A stretch of 64,000 nucleotides of DNA, taken from Lentzea atacamensis (lineage in GTDB: Bacteria; Actinomycetota; Actinomycetes; Mycobacteriales; Pseudonocardiaceae). The translations under genes were made by a program, and so were the position numbers. Location: assembly GCF_003269295.1 (NCBI RefSeq), contig NZ_QLTT01000001.1:1507635-1571634 (forward strand), read 5' to 3'. This document shows positions 24,187 to 35,910 of this stretch, in pieces. The stretch's first letter is position 1, and every line of letters begins with the position of its first letter. The notes below the pieces were generated by a model. The model was not told where the DNA came from and made no database searches. It worked only from the letters and a program-made list of their open reading frames with translations.

Positions 24187-26667
24187 CTAGTCCCTCTCGA
24201 TCAAGTGCCCGATGACGTCCGGACCGGGGTGCGCGTGACCCGAGCCGTCGCGCCGCGGGTCGACGGCGGGCAGCTCGACCGGCGTGCCCTTGTCGTCCGC
24301 ACCGGCAGGCCTGCTGCCGATCCACGCCAGCACGAGGCGCGACTCGCCCTTGAGGAACCGCTGCGACCGCACACCGCCCGTGGCACGGCCCTTCGCCGGG
24401 TACTCGCTGAACGGCGTGACCTTGACGCTCTGCCCCGACGAGGTGACGACCATCGGCTCACCGTGCTCGTCGTCGTCCGTGCGGATCGCCCCGAAGAACA
24501 CCACGTGCGCGTCGCCGCTCAGGTTGATACCGGCCATGCCGCCACCCTTGAGGCCCTGCGGCCGCACCAGCTTCGCGTCGTAGCGCAGCAACGAGGAGTC
24601 ACTGCTGACGAAAGCAAGCGTCTCGCTGCCGTCCGTGAGCCACGTGGCACCGACGACCTCGTCGCCGTCCTTGAGCGTGATGACCTCGAACTCGTCCGAC
24701 CGCACCGGCCACTCCGGCGAGCACACCTTGACCGTGCCGAGCTTCGTGCCGAGCGCGATACCCGGAGACTCCTTCGGGTCGAGCGGCGCGATGCCGACGA
24801 CCTTCTCGCCCTTGTCCAGCGGCACCAGCTCACTGGCCGCCATGCCGCCGCGCAGACTCACCGTGCCGCTCTGCTCAGGCAGCACCGGCAACGGCAGCAC
24901 GTCGGTCTTGAACGCGCGGCCCAGGTTCGTGATCAGGATTACCTGGCCACGCGCCGTGGAGTGCACCACCGCCGACACGGCGTCGTGCTTCACCCGGCCC
25001 GCCCGCCGCTTGCCCTCGGACACCTCCTCCGACTCGGCCGCGGTGCGCGCGACGAGCCCGGTGGCGCTGAGGATGACCTGGCACGGGTCGTCCGCGACCT
25101 CCAGCGGCCCTGCGGGCTTGGACGCCGCCAGCACCTCCTTGAGGTCACCGTCGATGAGGCTGGTCCTGCGGTCCCCGCCGAGCTCCTTGGCCACCGCCGC
25201 GAGCTCGGTCGACACGAGCTTCTTCAGCACGCTCTCGTCCTCGAGGATCGCGGTCAGCTCCGCGATCTCCTTGGTGAGCTTGTCCTGCTCGTTCTCCAGC
25301 TCGAGCTTGTCGTACCTGGTGAGACGACGCAGCGGCGTGTCGAGGATGTACGAGGCCTGGATCTCCGACAGCTTGAACTGCTTCATCAGGCCGTCCTTGG
25401 CGGCAGCGGCGTTCTCGCTGCCCCGGATCAGCTTGATGACCTTGTCGATGTCGAGCAGGGCCTTCAGCAGACCCTCGACCAGGTGCAGCCGCTCCTCACG
25501 CTTGCGGCGCCGGAACTTCGTACGCCGCGTGACGACCTCGTACCGGTGCTTGAGGAAGACCTCCAGCAGCTCCTTGAGGCCGAGCGTCTGCGGCTGCCCG
25601 TCGACCAGCACCAGGTTGTTGATGCCGAACGACTGCTCCATCGGCGTCAGCCGGTAGAGGTCGGCGAGCAGCGCCTGCGGGTTGACGCCGACCTTGCACT
25701 CGATGACGAGCCGGATGCCGTTCTCACGGTCGGTGAGGTCCTTGACGTCCGCGATGCCGGTGAGCCGCTTGGACTTGTTGACCTCGTCGGTGATCTTCTC
25801 GACGATCCGCTCCGCACCCACGCCGTACGGCAGCTGCGTGACCGTGATCGCCTGCCGCCCCCTGCTGCCCTCGAGCAGGCCGATCTCGACCTTCGCGCGC
25901 ATCCTGACCACACCGCGCCCGGTCTCGTAGGCCTTCCTGACCTCGTCGAGCCCCAGCAGCATGCCGCCGGTAGGCAGGTCGGGCCCCGGCACGAACTCCA
26001 TGAGCTTGTCGAGGCTCGCGTCCGGGTGCGTGATCAGCCACCGCGCCGCCCCGACGACCTCGCGCAGGTTGTGCGGGATCATGTTCGTCGCCATGCCGAC
26101 CGCAATGCCGGACGTGCCGTTGACCAGCAGGTTCGGGAACGCCGCCGGCAGCACCGACGGCTCCTCCAGCGAACCGTCGTAGTTCGGCCGGAAGTCGACG
26201 GTCTCCTCGTTCAGCTCACCGACGAGCTGCATGGCGACCGGCGACATGCGGCACTCGGTGTAGCGCGCCGCGGCCGGCCCGTCGTCCGGTGATCCGAAGT
26301 TGCCATGACCGTCAATGAGCGGTTCGTTGAGGCTGAAGTCCTGCGCGAGACGGACCAACGCGTCGTAGATCGCGCTATCGCCGTGAGGATGGTACTTGCC
26401 CATGCAGTCCCCCGTGACACGGGCGGACTTCACGTACGCGTGGCTCGGCCGGTACCCCTGCTCGTGCATCGAGTACAGGATGCGGCGGTGCACCGGCTTG
26501 AGGCCGTCCCGCGCGTCCGGCAGTGCCCGCGAATGGATGACCGAGTACGCGTACTCCAGGTACGAGTCCTCGATCTCGGTCTTCAGCGAGTTGTCGAGAA
26601 CCTTCGCACCGGCCCGGTCGAACGCGGCGGGGTCGACCTTGGTCGTGGGTCCCTTGCGGCGTGCCAC
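24187..26667 (-). CDS. parC: Topoisomerase IV subunit A (GyrA/ParC-type)
   Basis: 826 aa type IIA topoisomerase breakage-reunion subunit. Landmarks are [19 protein letters not shown], the quinolone-pocket helix [15 protein letters not shown] with Ser98 at the classic resistance position (wild type), and catalytic Tyr136 in [11 protein letters not shown] coiled-coil tower and a C-terminal beta-pinwheel with six repeats follow. I see no GyrA box (QRGGRG), which favours decatenase (ParC-type) over gyrase. Actinomycetes keep a gyrBA pair near oriC and a second parE/parC pair elsewhere; this is the second pair. The GTG at 26667 has GAAAGAG about 8 nt upstream; parE ends 23 nt before it. Confidence 0.9.
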   Translation of the reverse strand: MARRKGPTTKVDPAAFDRAGAKVLDNSLKTEIEDSYLEYAYSVIHSRALPDARDGLKPVHRRILYSMHEQGYRPSHAYVKSARVTGDCMGKYHPHGDSAIYDALVRLAQDFSLNEPLIDGHGNFGSPDDGPAAARYTECRMSPVAMQLVGELNEETVDFRPNYDGSLEEPSVLPAAFPNLLVNGTSGIAVGMATNMIPHNLREVVGAARWLITHPDASLDKLMEFVPGPDLPTGGMLLGLDEVRKAYETGRGVVRMRAKVEIGLLEGSRGRQAITVTQLPYGVGAERIVEKITDEVNKSKRLTGIADVKDLTDRENGIRLVIECKVGVNPQALLADLYRLTPMEQSFGINNLVLVDGQPQTLGLKELLEVFLKHRYEVVTRRTKFRRRKREERLHLVEGLLKALLDIDKVIKLIRGSENAAAAKDGLMKQFKLSEIQASYILDTPLRRLTRYDKLELENEQDKLTKEIAELTAILEDESVLKKLVSTELAAVAKELGGDRRTSLIDGDLKEVLAASKPAGPLEVADDPCQVILSATGLVARTAAESEEVSEGKRRAGRVKHDAVSAVVHSTARGQVILITNLGRAFKTDVLPLPVLPEQSGTVSLRGGMAASELVPLDKGEKVVGIAPLDPKESPGIALGTKLGTVKVCSPEWPVRSDEFEVITLKDGDEVVGATWLTDGSETLAFVSSDSSLLRYDAKLVRPQGLKGGGMAGINLSGDAHVVFFGAIRTDDDEHGEPMVVTSSGQSVKVTPFSEYPAKGRATGGVRSQRFLKGESRLVLAWIGSRPAGADDKGTPVELPAVDPRRDGSGHAHPGPDVIGHLIERD

Positions 26668-26690
26668 TTGGTAACTCTTTCTCTTCGGGC

Positions 26691-28742
<2,052 letters not shown>

Positions 28743-28818
28743 GGGTGTAGCTCCCTGGTTGTGTGCGGACTGCCTGCAGGGTATCCGCCCGCACTGACAA
28801 TTCTTCGCAGGACGCCCG

Positions 28819-30126
28819 TCATGGACGTGGAAACCGCCCTGGGTGGTGCGTCACAAAGCCCGGCGCCACGATCTCCGTGCGGGGTGGAGTCGTGGTCCAG
28901 TCCTGGAGTACCCGCATCTCAGGGCCGTACTGACCGGCCAGACCGTTCAGATCCGCGACTGGCCAGTGCCCGGAGGAGATCCGGTGCTCCAGGACACGCA
29001 GGGCCACGAGCTCTTCGGCCGCCGTGTGCATGCAATGTCCGGCGCGGTTGACGTAGAGCCGGCGGACGTCACGCGCGCGGTACGCGCCTGCGTGCTCCAC
29101 GCCGGTCGGGTCGCCGAGTGCGTGCAGCGTCACCACGGGTGCCTTCGCGTGGCCGGTCGGGTCCCCGTACTCGTGCAGCCAGCGCACGGCCTTCGCCTCC
29201 GATTCCACTCGTGGTGCCGCGGCGAGTGCCCGCAGGTCTTCTTCCACCGGCACTCCCGCGTCTCGGTACGCCGCCCGCACCAGGTCCTTCTGGGCGGACC
29301 GTTCGAGCAGCACCCGGTAGTCCACACCCGTGTTCCAGCTCGGGTTGCCGCCGGCGCGGGTCTCGATGTCGGCCCGGCCGCTTCCCCACGCGAGCGATCG
29401 CGCCAGCGTTCGGTCGTGAACGGCTGCCTGCGTCACGGCCGTCACGACGTCGGTCGGCCGCGTTTCGTGCACCCTGGACCAGGCGGGGATACCCGCGACG
29501 GCGTTCGCCAGAGCCAGCCGCGCCCGTCCGTGAGCGGTCGTCAACGCGGAGTCGATCGCCGTGACCGCCCGTTTCTCGTTCACCGGGACGTCCGTGATCC
29601 GGGTGAGCTCCAGCGAGGGCTCCAGCAGGGTGCGGAACACGAAGCCCAGGTCGAGGAGCTGGTTGGAGCGCATCACGGCACCGCCCAGCGCCCCGCACAG
29701 GGCGAGGACGCCGTCGAACCGCGACCGCTCCCCCAGCATCACCGAGGTCAGGCCGCCCAGCGACGATCCCCACGCGATGACCCGCCGGGGCTTCGCGACC
29801 TCCCTGCTGAACCAGGACACGAGCGCGGGCTGGTCACGCAGCGCGTCCGGTACGGCGTGGCCGTGCGGCACCCGGTACCTCGAGGCCGCGAGGGCGTAGC
29901 CGCGGGCCAGCAGCTCGTCCCGCGCCGCCGGTCGTGACGCCATCTCGACGGGCGGGTTGTAGCCGGCGGGATAGGTGCCGTGGCTGTACAGCAAAAGCGT
30001 GCCGTTCCAACGGGACGGCACCTCGACGCGATACTCCGCGCCGTCTGTCTGTCCGGTGTGGACGGTCAGCGGCGATGGCTCCACCGGCATCATCAGCGAC
30101 ACCGCGAGCAGCAACTTTCCCAGCAT
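28819..30126 (-). CDS. Exported alpha/beta hydrolase
   Basis: 435 aa. A short N-terminal hydrophobic segment (2-14) may be a signal peptide. Core features are the strand-turn LLLYSHGTYPAGYNPP, the nucleophile elbow VIAWGSSLGGLTSV, and a late His in VNRAGHCMHTAAEE. The catalytic acid may be the Asp in TLHALGDPTG. The layout is like actinobacterial secreted tripeptidyl-peptidase/tannase-type hydrolases, but I cannot assign a substrate. The ATG has AGAGGAG about 7 nt upstream. It precedes parE on the same strand by 76 bp, without obvious functional link. Confidence 0.8.
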   Translation of the reverse strand: MLGKLLLAVSLMMPVEPSPLTVHTGQTDGAEYRVEVPSRWNGTLLLYSHGTYPAGYNPPVEMASRPAARDELLARGYALAASRYRVPHGHAVPDALRDQPALVSWFSREVAKPRRVIAWGSSLGGLTSVMLGERSRFDGVLALCGALGGAVMRSNQLLDLGFVFRTLLEPSLELTRITDVPVNEKRAVTAIDSALTTAHGRARLALANAVAGIPAWSRVHETRPTDVVTAVTQAAVHDRTLARSLAWGSGRADIETRAGGNPSWNTGVDYRVLLERSAQKDLVRAAYRDAGVPVEEDLRALAAAPRVESEAKAVRWLHEYGDPTGHAKAPVVTLHALGDPTGVEHAGAYRARDVRRLYVNRAGHCMHTAAEELVALRVLEHRISSGHWPVADLNGLAGQYGPEMRVLQDWTTTPPRTEIVAPGFVTHHPGRFPRP

Positions 30127-30319
30127 CGAAATCTCCTCTCGGCGATCAGACCGGTAACAGCCTCTCGATCACCGGGAGCAAGCGCGTCCGACGAGACGAT
30201 GCATCGGAGTACGCGGGGTTGCGTACGTGACCCGGTCGAGACCTTCCCGAAATTGACCCGTGAACCGGGATGAACACCGGCACGTATGCCCCGATGTCAA
30301 CAACGGACGACGGGACGGA

Positions 30320-31495
30320 GTGATCGTGCGCCATGGTGTGGACTCGGCGGGTCTTTTCCAGCAGACCGCGCACAGCCCGTCCTACTTCGAGCTGACGCGG
30401 ACCGGTGCCGGGGAACTCGTCGACTTCTGCATCCCGTGCAACCCGTACTTCCCGACTCCGGAGATGTTCGAGGAGCTCTCGAAGAACCTCGAATCGATCC
30501 TGAAGTTCTACCCCAGCGACTCGTCCAAGATCGCTCAGCAGCTCTCCGCGGTGCTGGGACTCAACCCGGCCACGATCGCCATGTCGAACGGGTCCACCGA
30601 GCTCATCACGTGGATGGACCACATGTGGATCCACGACAGCATCGCGATCCCGATCCCCACCTTCGGCAGGTGGACAGACCAGCCGATGGAGAGCAACAAG
30701 CGGGTCGACATGTTCCTGCTCCAGGAGAGCAACAACTTCGAGCTCGACATCGACGAGTACATCAAGTTCATCCGCACCCGCGGCAGCAGGGTCGCGGTCC
30801 TCTGCAACCCGAACAACCCCGACGGCGGCTACCTGCCACGCCGGGAGATCGTCCGGTTCATGGACGAGCTCGCCGACCTGGACCTCATCGTCATCGACGA
30901 GTCGTTCATCGACTTCGTCGAGGTCGAGCGCAACCCGTCCGTCGCAGCGGAGGCGTCCATCCGGCCCAACGCGGTCGTGCTGAAGAGCCTCGGCAAGAAC
31001 TTCGGCCTGCACGGCATCCGGTTCGGCTACCTGGTCGCGAACCCCGGGCTCGCCGGCAAGATGCGGCAGACGCTGCCGAAGTGGAATCTCAACTCTCTCG
31101 CGGAAACCGTCGTGTTCATGCTGGCCGAGCACGAGGGCGAGTACGCGGAGAGCCTGCGACTGCTCAGCCGCGACCGCTACCGCATGGGCATGGAGCTGTC
31201 GCGCATCCCCGATCTCACCGTGTACTCGTCGCAGGCCAACTTCCTGCTGGTCAAGCTCGGCGGCGGGGTCGACGGCCGCGAGCTGCGCGACCACCTGCTG
31301 TCCCGCCACCAGGTCTTCATCCGCGAGTGCGGCAACAAGCTCGGCATGAGCAGCCGTTTCGCGCGCCTGGTGGTGCGGCCGGAGCGGGACGTCGACCGGC
31401 TGGTCGAAGGCATCCGCGACTTCACCCAAGCGAGGTGGGCGACCGAACACCCCAGTCACTCCAGCGAACCGTCGCTGTTGATGCACAGCGCCTGA
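30320..31495 (+). CDS. PLP-dependent class I/II aminotransferase
   Basis: About 391 aa fold-type I PLP enzyme. The Lys that forms the aldimine lies in LKSLGKNFGLHGIRFGYLVA. NGSTELI is the phosphate loop, CNPNNPDGG replaces the common NPNNPTG, VIDESFIDF has the Asp that contacts PLP nitrogen, and RLVVRP holds the carboxylate-binding Arg. Overall it resembles histidinol-phosphate aminotransferase/threonine-phosphate decarboxylase types. Starts at GTG 30320 or 30326 (GGAG 5 nt upstream) are close; GTG 30260 lacks an SD. It precedes the DUF4331-TPR-NicO operon by 30 nt on the same strand, so may be cotranscribed; a connection is not understood. Confidence 0.85.
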   Translation: MIVRHGVDSAGLFQQTAHSPSYFELTRTGAGELVDFCIPCNPYFPTPEMFEELSKNLESILKFYPSDSSKIAQQLSAVLGLNPATIAMSNGSTELITWMDHMWIHDSIAIPIPTFGRWTDQPMESNKRVDMFLLQESNNFELDIDEYIKFIRTRGSRVAVLCNPNNPDGGYLPRREIVRFMDELADLDLIVIDESFIDFVEVERNPSVAAEASIRPNAVVLKSLGKNFGLHGIRFGYLVANPGLAGKMRQTLPKWNLNSLAETVVFMLAEHEGEYAESLRLLSRDRYRMGMELSRIPDLTVYSSQANFLLVKLGGGVDGRELRDHLLSRHQVFIRECGNKLGMSSRFARLVVRPERDVDRLVEGIRDFTQARWATEHPSHSSEPSLLMHSA

Positions 31496-31524
31496 GTCCA
31501 AGAAACCGAAAGGCAGACCCGGAA

Positions 31525-33123
31525 ATGTCATCACCGCACGTCCTCAGCGGTCGGCGCGGCCAGGTGGCTGCGGCCGCGCTGGTGGCCGCCACACTGCTCA
31601 ACGCGGCCATGTTCGGCGGTACCAACGCCACCGCCTCGTCACACCGAGAGGCCCCGCTCATCGCGGGCGACCCGGCCGTGGACAACACGGACCTCTACGC
31701 CTTCGTCAGTCCCGACCACAAGGACACCGTGACGCTGGTCGGCAACTGGTCCGGTTTCCAGGAACCCAACGGCGGTCCCAACTTCTTCCCGTTCGCCCAG
31801 GACGCGCAGTACGACTTCAACATCGACAACGACGGTGACGCCAAGCCCGACATCGTCCTGCGCTGGCAGTTCCACAACGACGACCGCCGCAAGAACAACA
31901 CGTTCCTCTACACCAACGGCGCCGTCGAGTCGCTGGACGACGAGAACCTGCTGTTCCGCCAGCGCTACAACCTGGAGGCGATCTACGAGAACGGCCAGAA
32001 GGTCAAGCTCGCCAACAACGCCCCGGTCGCGCCGTCGCCCAACGGCCCGGCTTCCATGCCGGACTTCAAGAAGCTGCGCGACCAGGCGATCGTGCAGATC
32101 CCCGGTGGCGGCAAGGTCTACGTCGGCCCGTCCGAGGACGCGTTCTTCGCCGACCTGAGGGTGTTCGACCTGCTCTACGGCGGCAACCTGAGCGAGGTCG
32201 GCCAGGACACGCTGCGCGGCTACAACGTCAACACCATCGCGATCCAGCTGCCCAAGCAGGCGCTCGCGCTGAAGAACGACGCGAACCGCAACCCGAACAT
32301 CGGCATCTGGAGCACCACGCAGCGCCGCACGATGAAGCTCTCGCCCGGCAAGGCGGAGGCGGTCGGTGACTTCGTGCAGGTCTCCCGTCTGGGCAACCCG
32401 CTGGTGAACGAGGTCGTGGCGCCCGCGGGCCTCAAGGACGCGTTCAACGGCCTGCGTCCCGAGCAGGACGCCGGTGTCAAGGAGCTCGTCGACCGGGTCG
32501 TGAACCCCGAGCTGCCGAAGCTGATCGAGGCCATCTACAAGATCCCGGCGCCGAAGGGCCAGCGCGACGACCTGGCCGAGATCTTCCTGACCGGCATCAG
32601 CACCAAGATCGGCGCTCAGATCAACGCCGACCTGAACTCGCAGATCAACAACGCGGACGTCGACAAGAACAGGTTCCGCCCTGCCGAGATGCTGCGGCTG
32701 AACATGTCGATCAACCCCAACGCGAACCCGAACCGTCTCGGCCTGCTCGCCGGTGACACGCAGGGCTTCCCCAACGGCCGCCGTCTCGCCGACGACGTGG
32801 TGGACATCGCCGTCCAGGCGATGGAGGGTGCCGCGGCGTCCGGCAAGATCGTCGACGCGCTCGCCACGGGTGACAAGGTCGACGCGAACGACCAGGCGTT
32901 CGAGGCGAACTTCCCGTACGTGGCACTGCCTCGCAACGGCACCGCCGTCAACGCCAACGGCAACACGGCGAACGTCGCGGTGAACCCGGTGGGCCAGATC
33001 GGCAGCCTGGACCCGATGGCGATGACCACCGCGGTCGGTTCCGCGTTCGTGTTCGGTGCGGGCTTCTGGTTGTTCCGCAAGCGCCAGCAGCAGATCCGCA
33101 AGTACGGGTCGCACTCGAAGTGA
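31525..33123 (+). CDS. DUF4331 exported protein with C-terminal membrane anchor
   Basis: 532 aa. A Sec signal peptide (cleavage near ATA-SSHREAP) is followed by the DUF4331 opening SSHREAPLIAGDPAVDNTDLYAF and the acidic, calcium-site-like QYDFNIDNDGDAKPDIVLRW. The domain fills the rest. Near the C-terminus a hydrophobic helix (VGSAFVFGAGFWLF) and a basic tail (RKRQQQIRK) anchor it to the membrane facing out. DUF4331 has no known activity. Its stop overlaps the TPR gene by 4 nt (GTGA). The gene trio with TPR and NicO proteins recurs in actinobacteria, suggesting a joint envelope/metal function. Confidence 0.9.
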   Translation: MSSPHVLSGRRGQVAAAALVAATLLNAAMFGGTNATASSHREAPLIAGDPAVDNTDLYAFVSPDHKDTVTLVGNWSGFQEPNGGPNFFPFAQDAQYDFNIDNDGDAKPDIVLRWQFHNDDRRKNNTFLYTNGAVESLDDENLLFRQRYNLEAIYENGQKVKLANNAPVAPSPNGPASMPDFKKLRDQAIVQIPGGGKVYVGPSEDAFFADLRVFDLLYGGNLSEVGQDTLRGYNVNTIAIQLPKQALALKNDANRNPNIGIWSTTQRRTMKLSPGKAEAVGDFVQVSRLGNPLVNEVVAPAGLKDAFNGLRPEQDAGVKELVDRVVNPELPKLIEAIYKIPAPKGQRDDLAEIFLTGISTKIGAQINADLNSQINNADVDKNRFRPAEMLRLNMSINPNANPNRLGLLAGDTQGFPNGRRLADDVVDIAVQAMEGAAASGKIVDALATGDKVDANDQAFEANFPYVALPRNGTAVNANGNTANVAVNPVGQIGSLDPMAMTTAVGSAFVFGAGFWLFRKRQQQIRKYGSHSK

Positions 33124-34418
33124 AGTACCAAATGAGGCAAGCGGTCGCGGTGGGTCTCCTGGCCACCGCGGTGCTTGTCCACCTCGCCGCCTCCGGTCCT
33201 GCCGACAGCAGGGCCGGAGGCGCGCAATCCGAACCCGTTCCGGTTGTCGCGCAGCAGAACCACATGCACCGCGTGGTGCACCAGCTGCAGCAGCGACTGC
33301 ACCGCGTGCCCGACGACACCGCGTCGTGGGCCCAGCTCGGTGCGTCCTATGTGGAACTGGCGCGCGTCACGGCCGATCCCGCGTACTACGCGAAAGCCGA
33401 AGGCGCCCTGAAGAACGCGGGCGACACGGGCCTGGCCGCCATCGGCATGGGCACGCTGGCCAACGCCCGCCACGACTTCCACGCCGCCCGCGACTGGGCG
33501 GCGAAGGCGATCGCCGCGCTTCCGCACTCCGCGGAGGCGTACGGCGTGCTGGCCGACGCGTTGACGCAGCTCGGCGACGACGCGGGTGCCCAGAACGCGG
33601 TGCAGAAGATGCTGGACCTCAAGCCCAACACGGCATCGTTCGCCCGCGCTTCCTTCCACCTGGAGCTCCACGGCGACGTCGACGGTGCCCGCGACGCGAT
33701 GACGCGCGCGCTCACCGCCGCCTCGACGCCGGAGGAGATCGCGTTCTGCCGCTACCGGCTGGGCGAACTCGCGTTCGACCACAACCGGCTCGACGAAGCC
33801 GCGCAGCACTACGAGCAGGGACTGGCGGCGAGAGGAGACGACATGACTCTCACTCAGGGCAAGGCGAAGGTCGCGGCGGCACGGGGTGAGACCCCGGTGG
33901 CGCTCGACGCCTACCGCAAGCTCGTGGCCCGCGCTCCCCTCCCCCAGTACCTGCAGGAGTACGCGGAGCTGCTGGAGGCCAGCGGCAAGCCGGAGGAGGC
34001 GGCCAGGCAGTACGACGTGCTGACCGAGCAGCAGCGGCTGATGGAGTCGCAGGGCGCTTCCGACGATCTGGCCGCGGCTCTCGTGGCCGCCGACCGGGGC
34101 GACGGCGTGCAGGCGCTGCGCCGGGCGGAGTCGGAGTGGAGCAAGCGGCAGAGCGTGTTCGTGGCCGACGCGATGGCGTGGGCGCTGCACATGAACGGCC
34201 GCGACGCCGAAGCGCTGGAGTACTCGGACAAGGCCAACGCCCTGGGCTGGCAGAACGCCACGTTCTCCTACCACCGCGGCATGATCCTCGCCGCGCTCGG
34301 CCGGGTCGCCGAGGCCCAGGAGGCGTTGGTGCAGGCGTTGCGGCTGAACGCGAACTTCTCCCCGCTGCAGGCGCTGAAGGCGGGCCGCAAGCTCGCCGAG
34401 CTGCGAGGCGGCAGGTGA
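33120..34418 (+). CDS. Secreted or anchored TPR-repeat protein
   Basis: 432 aa. An N-terminal hydrophobic segment (8-26) exports or anchors it. About nine tetratricopeptide-like helical pairs follow, for example WAQLGASYVELARVTADPAYYAKAE, EAYGVLADALTQLGDDAGAQ and YHRGMILAALGRVAEAQEALVQAL. Such arrays bind partner proteins, here probably the DUF4331 or NicO proteins encoded on each side. GTGA overlaps on both sides show strict translational coupling. Confidence 0.88.
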   Translation: MKYQMRQAVAVGLLATAVLVHLAASGPADSRAGGAQSEPVPVVAQQNHMHRVVHQLQQRLHRVPDDTASWAQLGASYVELARVTADPAYYAKAEGALKNAGDTGLAAIGMGTLANARHDFHAARDWAAKAIAALPHSAEAYGVLADALTQLGDDAGAQNAVQKMLDLKPNTASFARASFHLELHGDVDGARDAMTRALTAASTPEEIAFCRYRLGELAFDHNRLDEAAQHYEQGLAARGDDMTLTQGKAKVAAARGETPVALDAYRKLVARAPLPQYLQEYAELLEASGKPEEAARQYDVLTEQQRLMESQGASDDLAAALVAADRGDGVQALRRAESEWSKRQSVFVADAMAWALHMNGRDAEALEYSDKANALGWQNATFSYHRGMILAALGRVAEAQEALVQALRLNANFSPLQALKAGRKLAELRGGR

Positions 34419-35848
34419 GCCTGTCCAGCTGGGTCGTGCGGCCCGTCCTGGTCTTGGCTCTCCTGCTGGCGGGCATCTTCTTCATCAACGGCGAAGCGTC
34501 CGCGCACCCGCTGGGCAACTTCAGCGTCAACCACTACCACGGCCTGCACCTGCACCCGGACCGCATCGACCTCAGATCCGTGGTCGACGTGGCGGAGATC
34601 CCGACACTGCAGGAGAACCTGAAGGCCCGGGACGCGAAGCAGTGGTGCGACGAGGTCTCCAGGACCGACCAGTCCACGGTGGACGGCCGGCGCATCACCT
34701 GGACGCTCGCCAGTTCCACCAAGGAACACCCGGTGGGCCAGGCCGATCTCATCACGACCAGGCTGGTCTGCGAGTTCACCGCCAGGGTCGACCTCGACCG
34801 GCCGGCCCGGCTGGAGTTCCGCGACGAGTCGAACGTCGACCGGGTCGGCTGGCGCGAGATCACGGCTGCCGGCACCGGGATCAGGCTGACGGACTCGAAG
34901 GTTCCGTCCGAGAGCATCAGCAACGAGCTCAGGACGTATCCGGAGGACCTGCTCAGCAACCCGATGGACGTCCGGTCCGTCACGTTCAACGCCGAGCCGG
35001 GCGGCGGGTCCGAGCCGAAGCAGGCCGACAGCGCTCCCGGCGGCTCCCCGATCCAGTCGTTGAGCGTCACCGCGTCCGCCCTGAACGACATCCTGGGCAG
35101 CGACGACCTCACGCCGTGGCTCGGGTTCCTCGCTCTGCTGTTGTCGCTGGTGCTCGGCGCGTCGCACGCGGCGTTGCCCGGTCACGGCAAGACGCTCATC
35201 GCCGCGTACCTCGCCGGCCGTCAGGGCAGGCCGAGGGACGCGTTCATCGTCGGTGCCTCGGTGACCGCCACGCACACCGGTGGCGTCCTGGTGCTCGGCC
35301 TGGTCATCAGTGCCTCGTCGGCGCTGGCAGGTGAGCAGGTGCTGCGCTGGCTCGGGCTGGTCAGCGGTGTGCTGATCACGGTGATCGGCGTGATGCTGCT
35401 GCGCTCGGCCACCACCCGGGAACCCGCGCTCGCCCTCGCCGGGGTCGGCCACGGTCACGGGCACGGCCACGGACATGGGCACGGTCACGGACATGGGCAC
35501 GGTCACGGACATGGGCACGGAACCGGGCACGGTCACGGGTACAGCCGGGCAAGCCTGATCGGCATGGGCGCGGCCAACGGCCTCGTTCCGTCACCCTCCG
35601 CGCTCGTCGTTCTCCTCGGAGCCATGGCCTTGGGCCGAACGTGGTTCGGCGTCCTGCTGGTCCTCGGTTACGGATTCGGCATGGCCGCGACTCTCACGGC
35701 TGTCGGATTGCTGCTGGTGAAAGCCCGTGAACGCATCGAGAAAGTCCTGGACGGCCGTGCCACCCGCGTGCTCTCGCATTACGCACCCGTCGGCACAGCC
35801 GCGATGGTGATCGTGGTGGGAGCATGGCTCACATTGCAGGCTGTCTGA
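34415..35848 (+). CDS. NicO/RcnA-type nickel-cobalt exporter-like membrane protein
   Basis: 477 aa. After a signal/TM segment comes an extracytoplasmic domain (about 28-220) opening AHPLGNFSVNHYHGLHL, typical of this subgroup. A six-helix transporter core follows, with metal-binding motifs GASHAALPGHGKT and ASVTATHTGG. Between helices 3 and 4 a cytoplasmic loop holds an uninterrupted run of about 14 Gly-His pairs (residues about 346-374), a metal-chelating loop. GTG at 34415 overlaps the TPR stop. It is the last gene of the DUF4331 operon; efflux or uptake of Ni/Co (or another divalent metal) is inferred. Confidence 0.87.
   Translation: MSLSSWVVRPVLVLALLLAGIFFINGEASAHPLGNFSVNHYHGLHLHPDRIDLRSVVDVAEIPTLQENLKARDAKQWCDEVSRTDQSTVDGRRITWTLASSTKEHPVGQADLITTRLVCEFTARVDLDRPARLEFRDESNVDRVGWREITAAGTGIRLTDSKVPSESISNELRTYPEDLLSNPMDVRSVTFNAEPGGGSEPKQADSAPGGSPIQSLSVTASALNDILGSDDLTPWLGFLALLLSLVLGASHAALPGHGKTLIAAYLAGRQGRPRDAFIVGASVTATHTGGVLVLGLVISASSALAGEQVLRWLGLVSGVLITVIGVMLLRSATTREPALALAGVGHGHGHGHGHGHGHGHGHGHGHGHGTGHGHGYSRASLIGMGAANGLVPSPSALVVLLGAMALGRTWFGVLLVLGYGFGMAATLTAVGLLLVKARERIEKVLDGRATRVLSHYAPVGTAAMVIVVGAWLTLQAV
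35449..35545 (+). repeat. Gly-His-coding tandem repeat
   Basis: GGNCAC-type hexamers encode the Gly-His run of the NicO-like protein. Within it an 18-bp unit beginning GGACATGGGCAC is repeated exactly at 35471 and 35489, with a third partial copy at 35507. The array length may vary between strains by slippage. Confidence 0.85.
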
Positions 35849-35864
35849 ATTACACCAATGTAAG

Positions 35865-35897
35865 AAGGGCCCGGATTCCACTGGAATCCGGGCCCTT
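35865..35897. terminator. Bidirectional intrinsic-type terminator
   Basis: A 15-bp perfect stem (35865-35879 with 35883-35897) closes a 3-nt loop between the converging NicO-like and anti-sigma genes. The outer AA/TT pairs give a short U-run in both directions. Confidence 0.88.
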
Positions 35898-35910
35898 GTC
35901 CGTTCTGCCC

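Noticed and set aside
23683-26292. An 869-codon frame antisense to GNAT and parC
   Set aside because: parC is unmistakable on the opposite strand; the antisense translation is low-complexity.
30209-30226. GTACGC-N6-GCGTAC inverted repeat before the aminotransferase
   Set aside because: Short arms without other promoter evidence; too likely by chance at this base composition.
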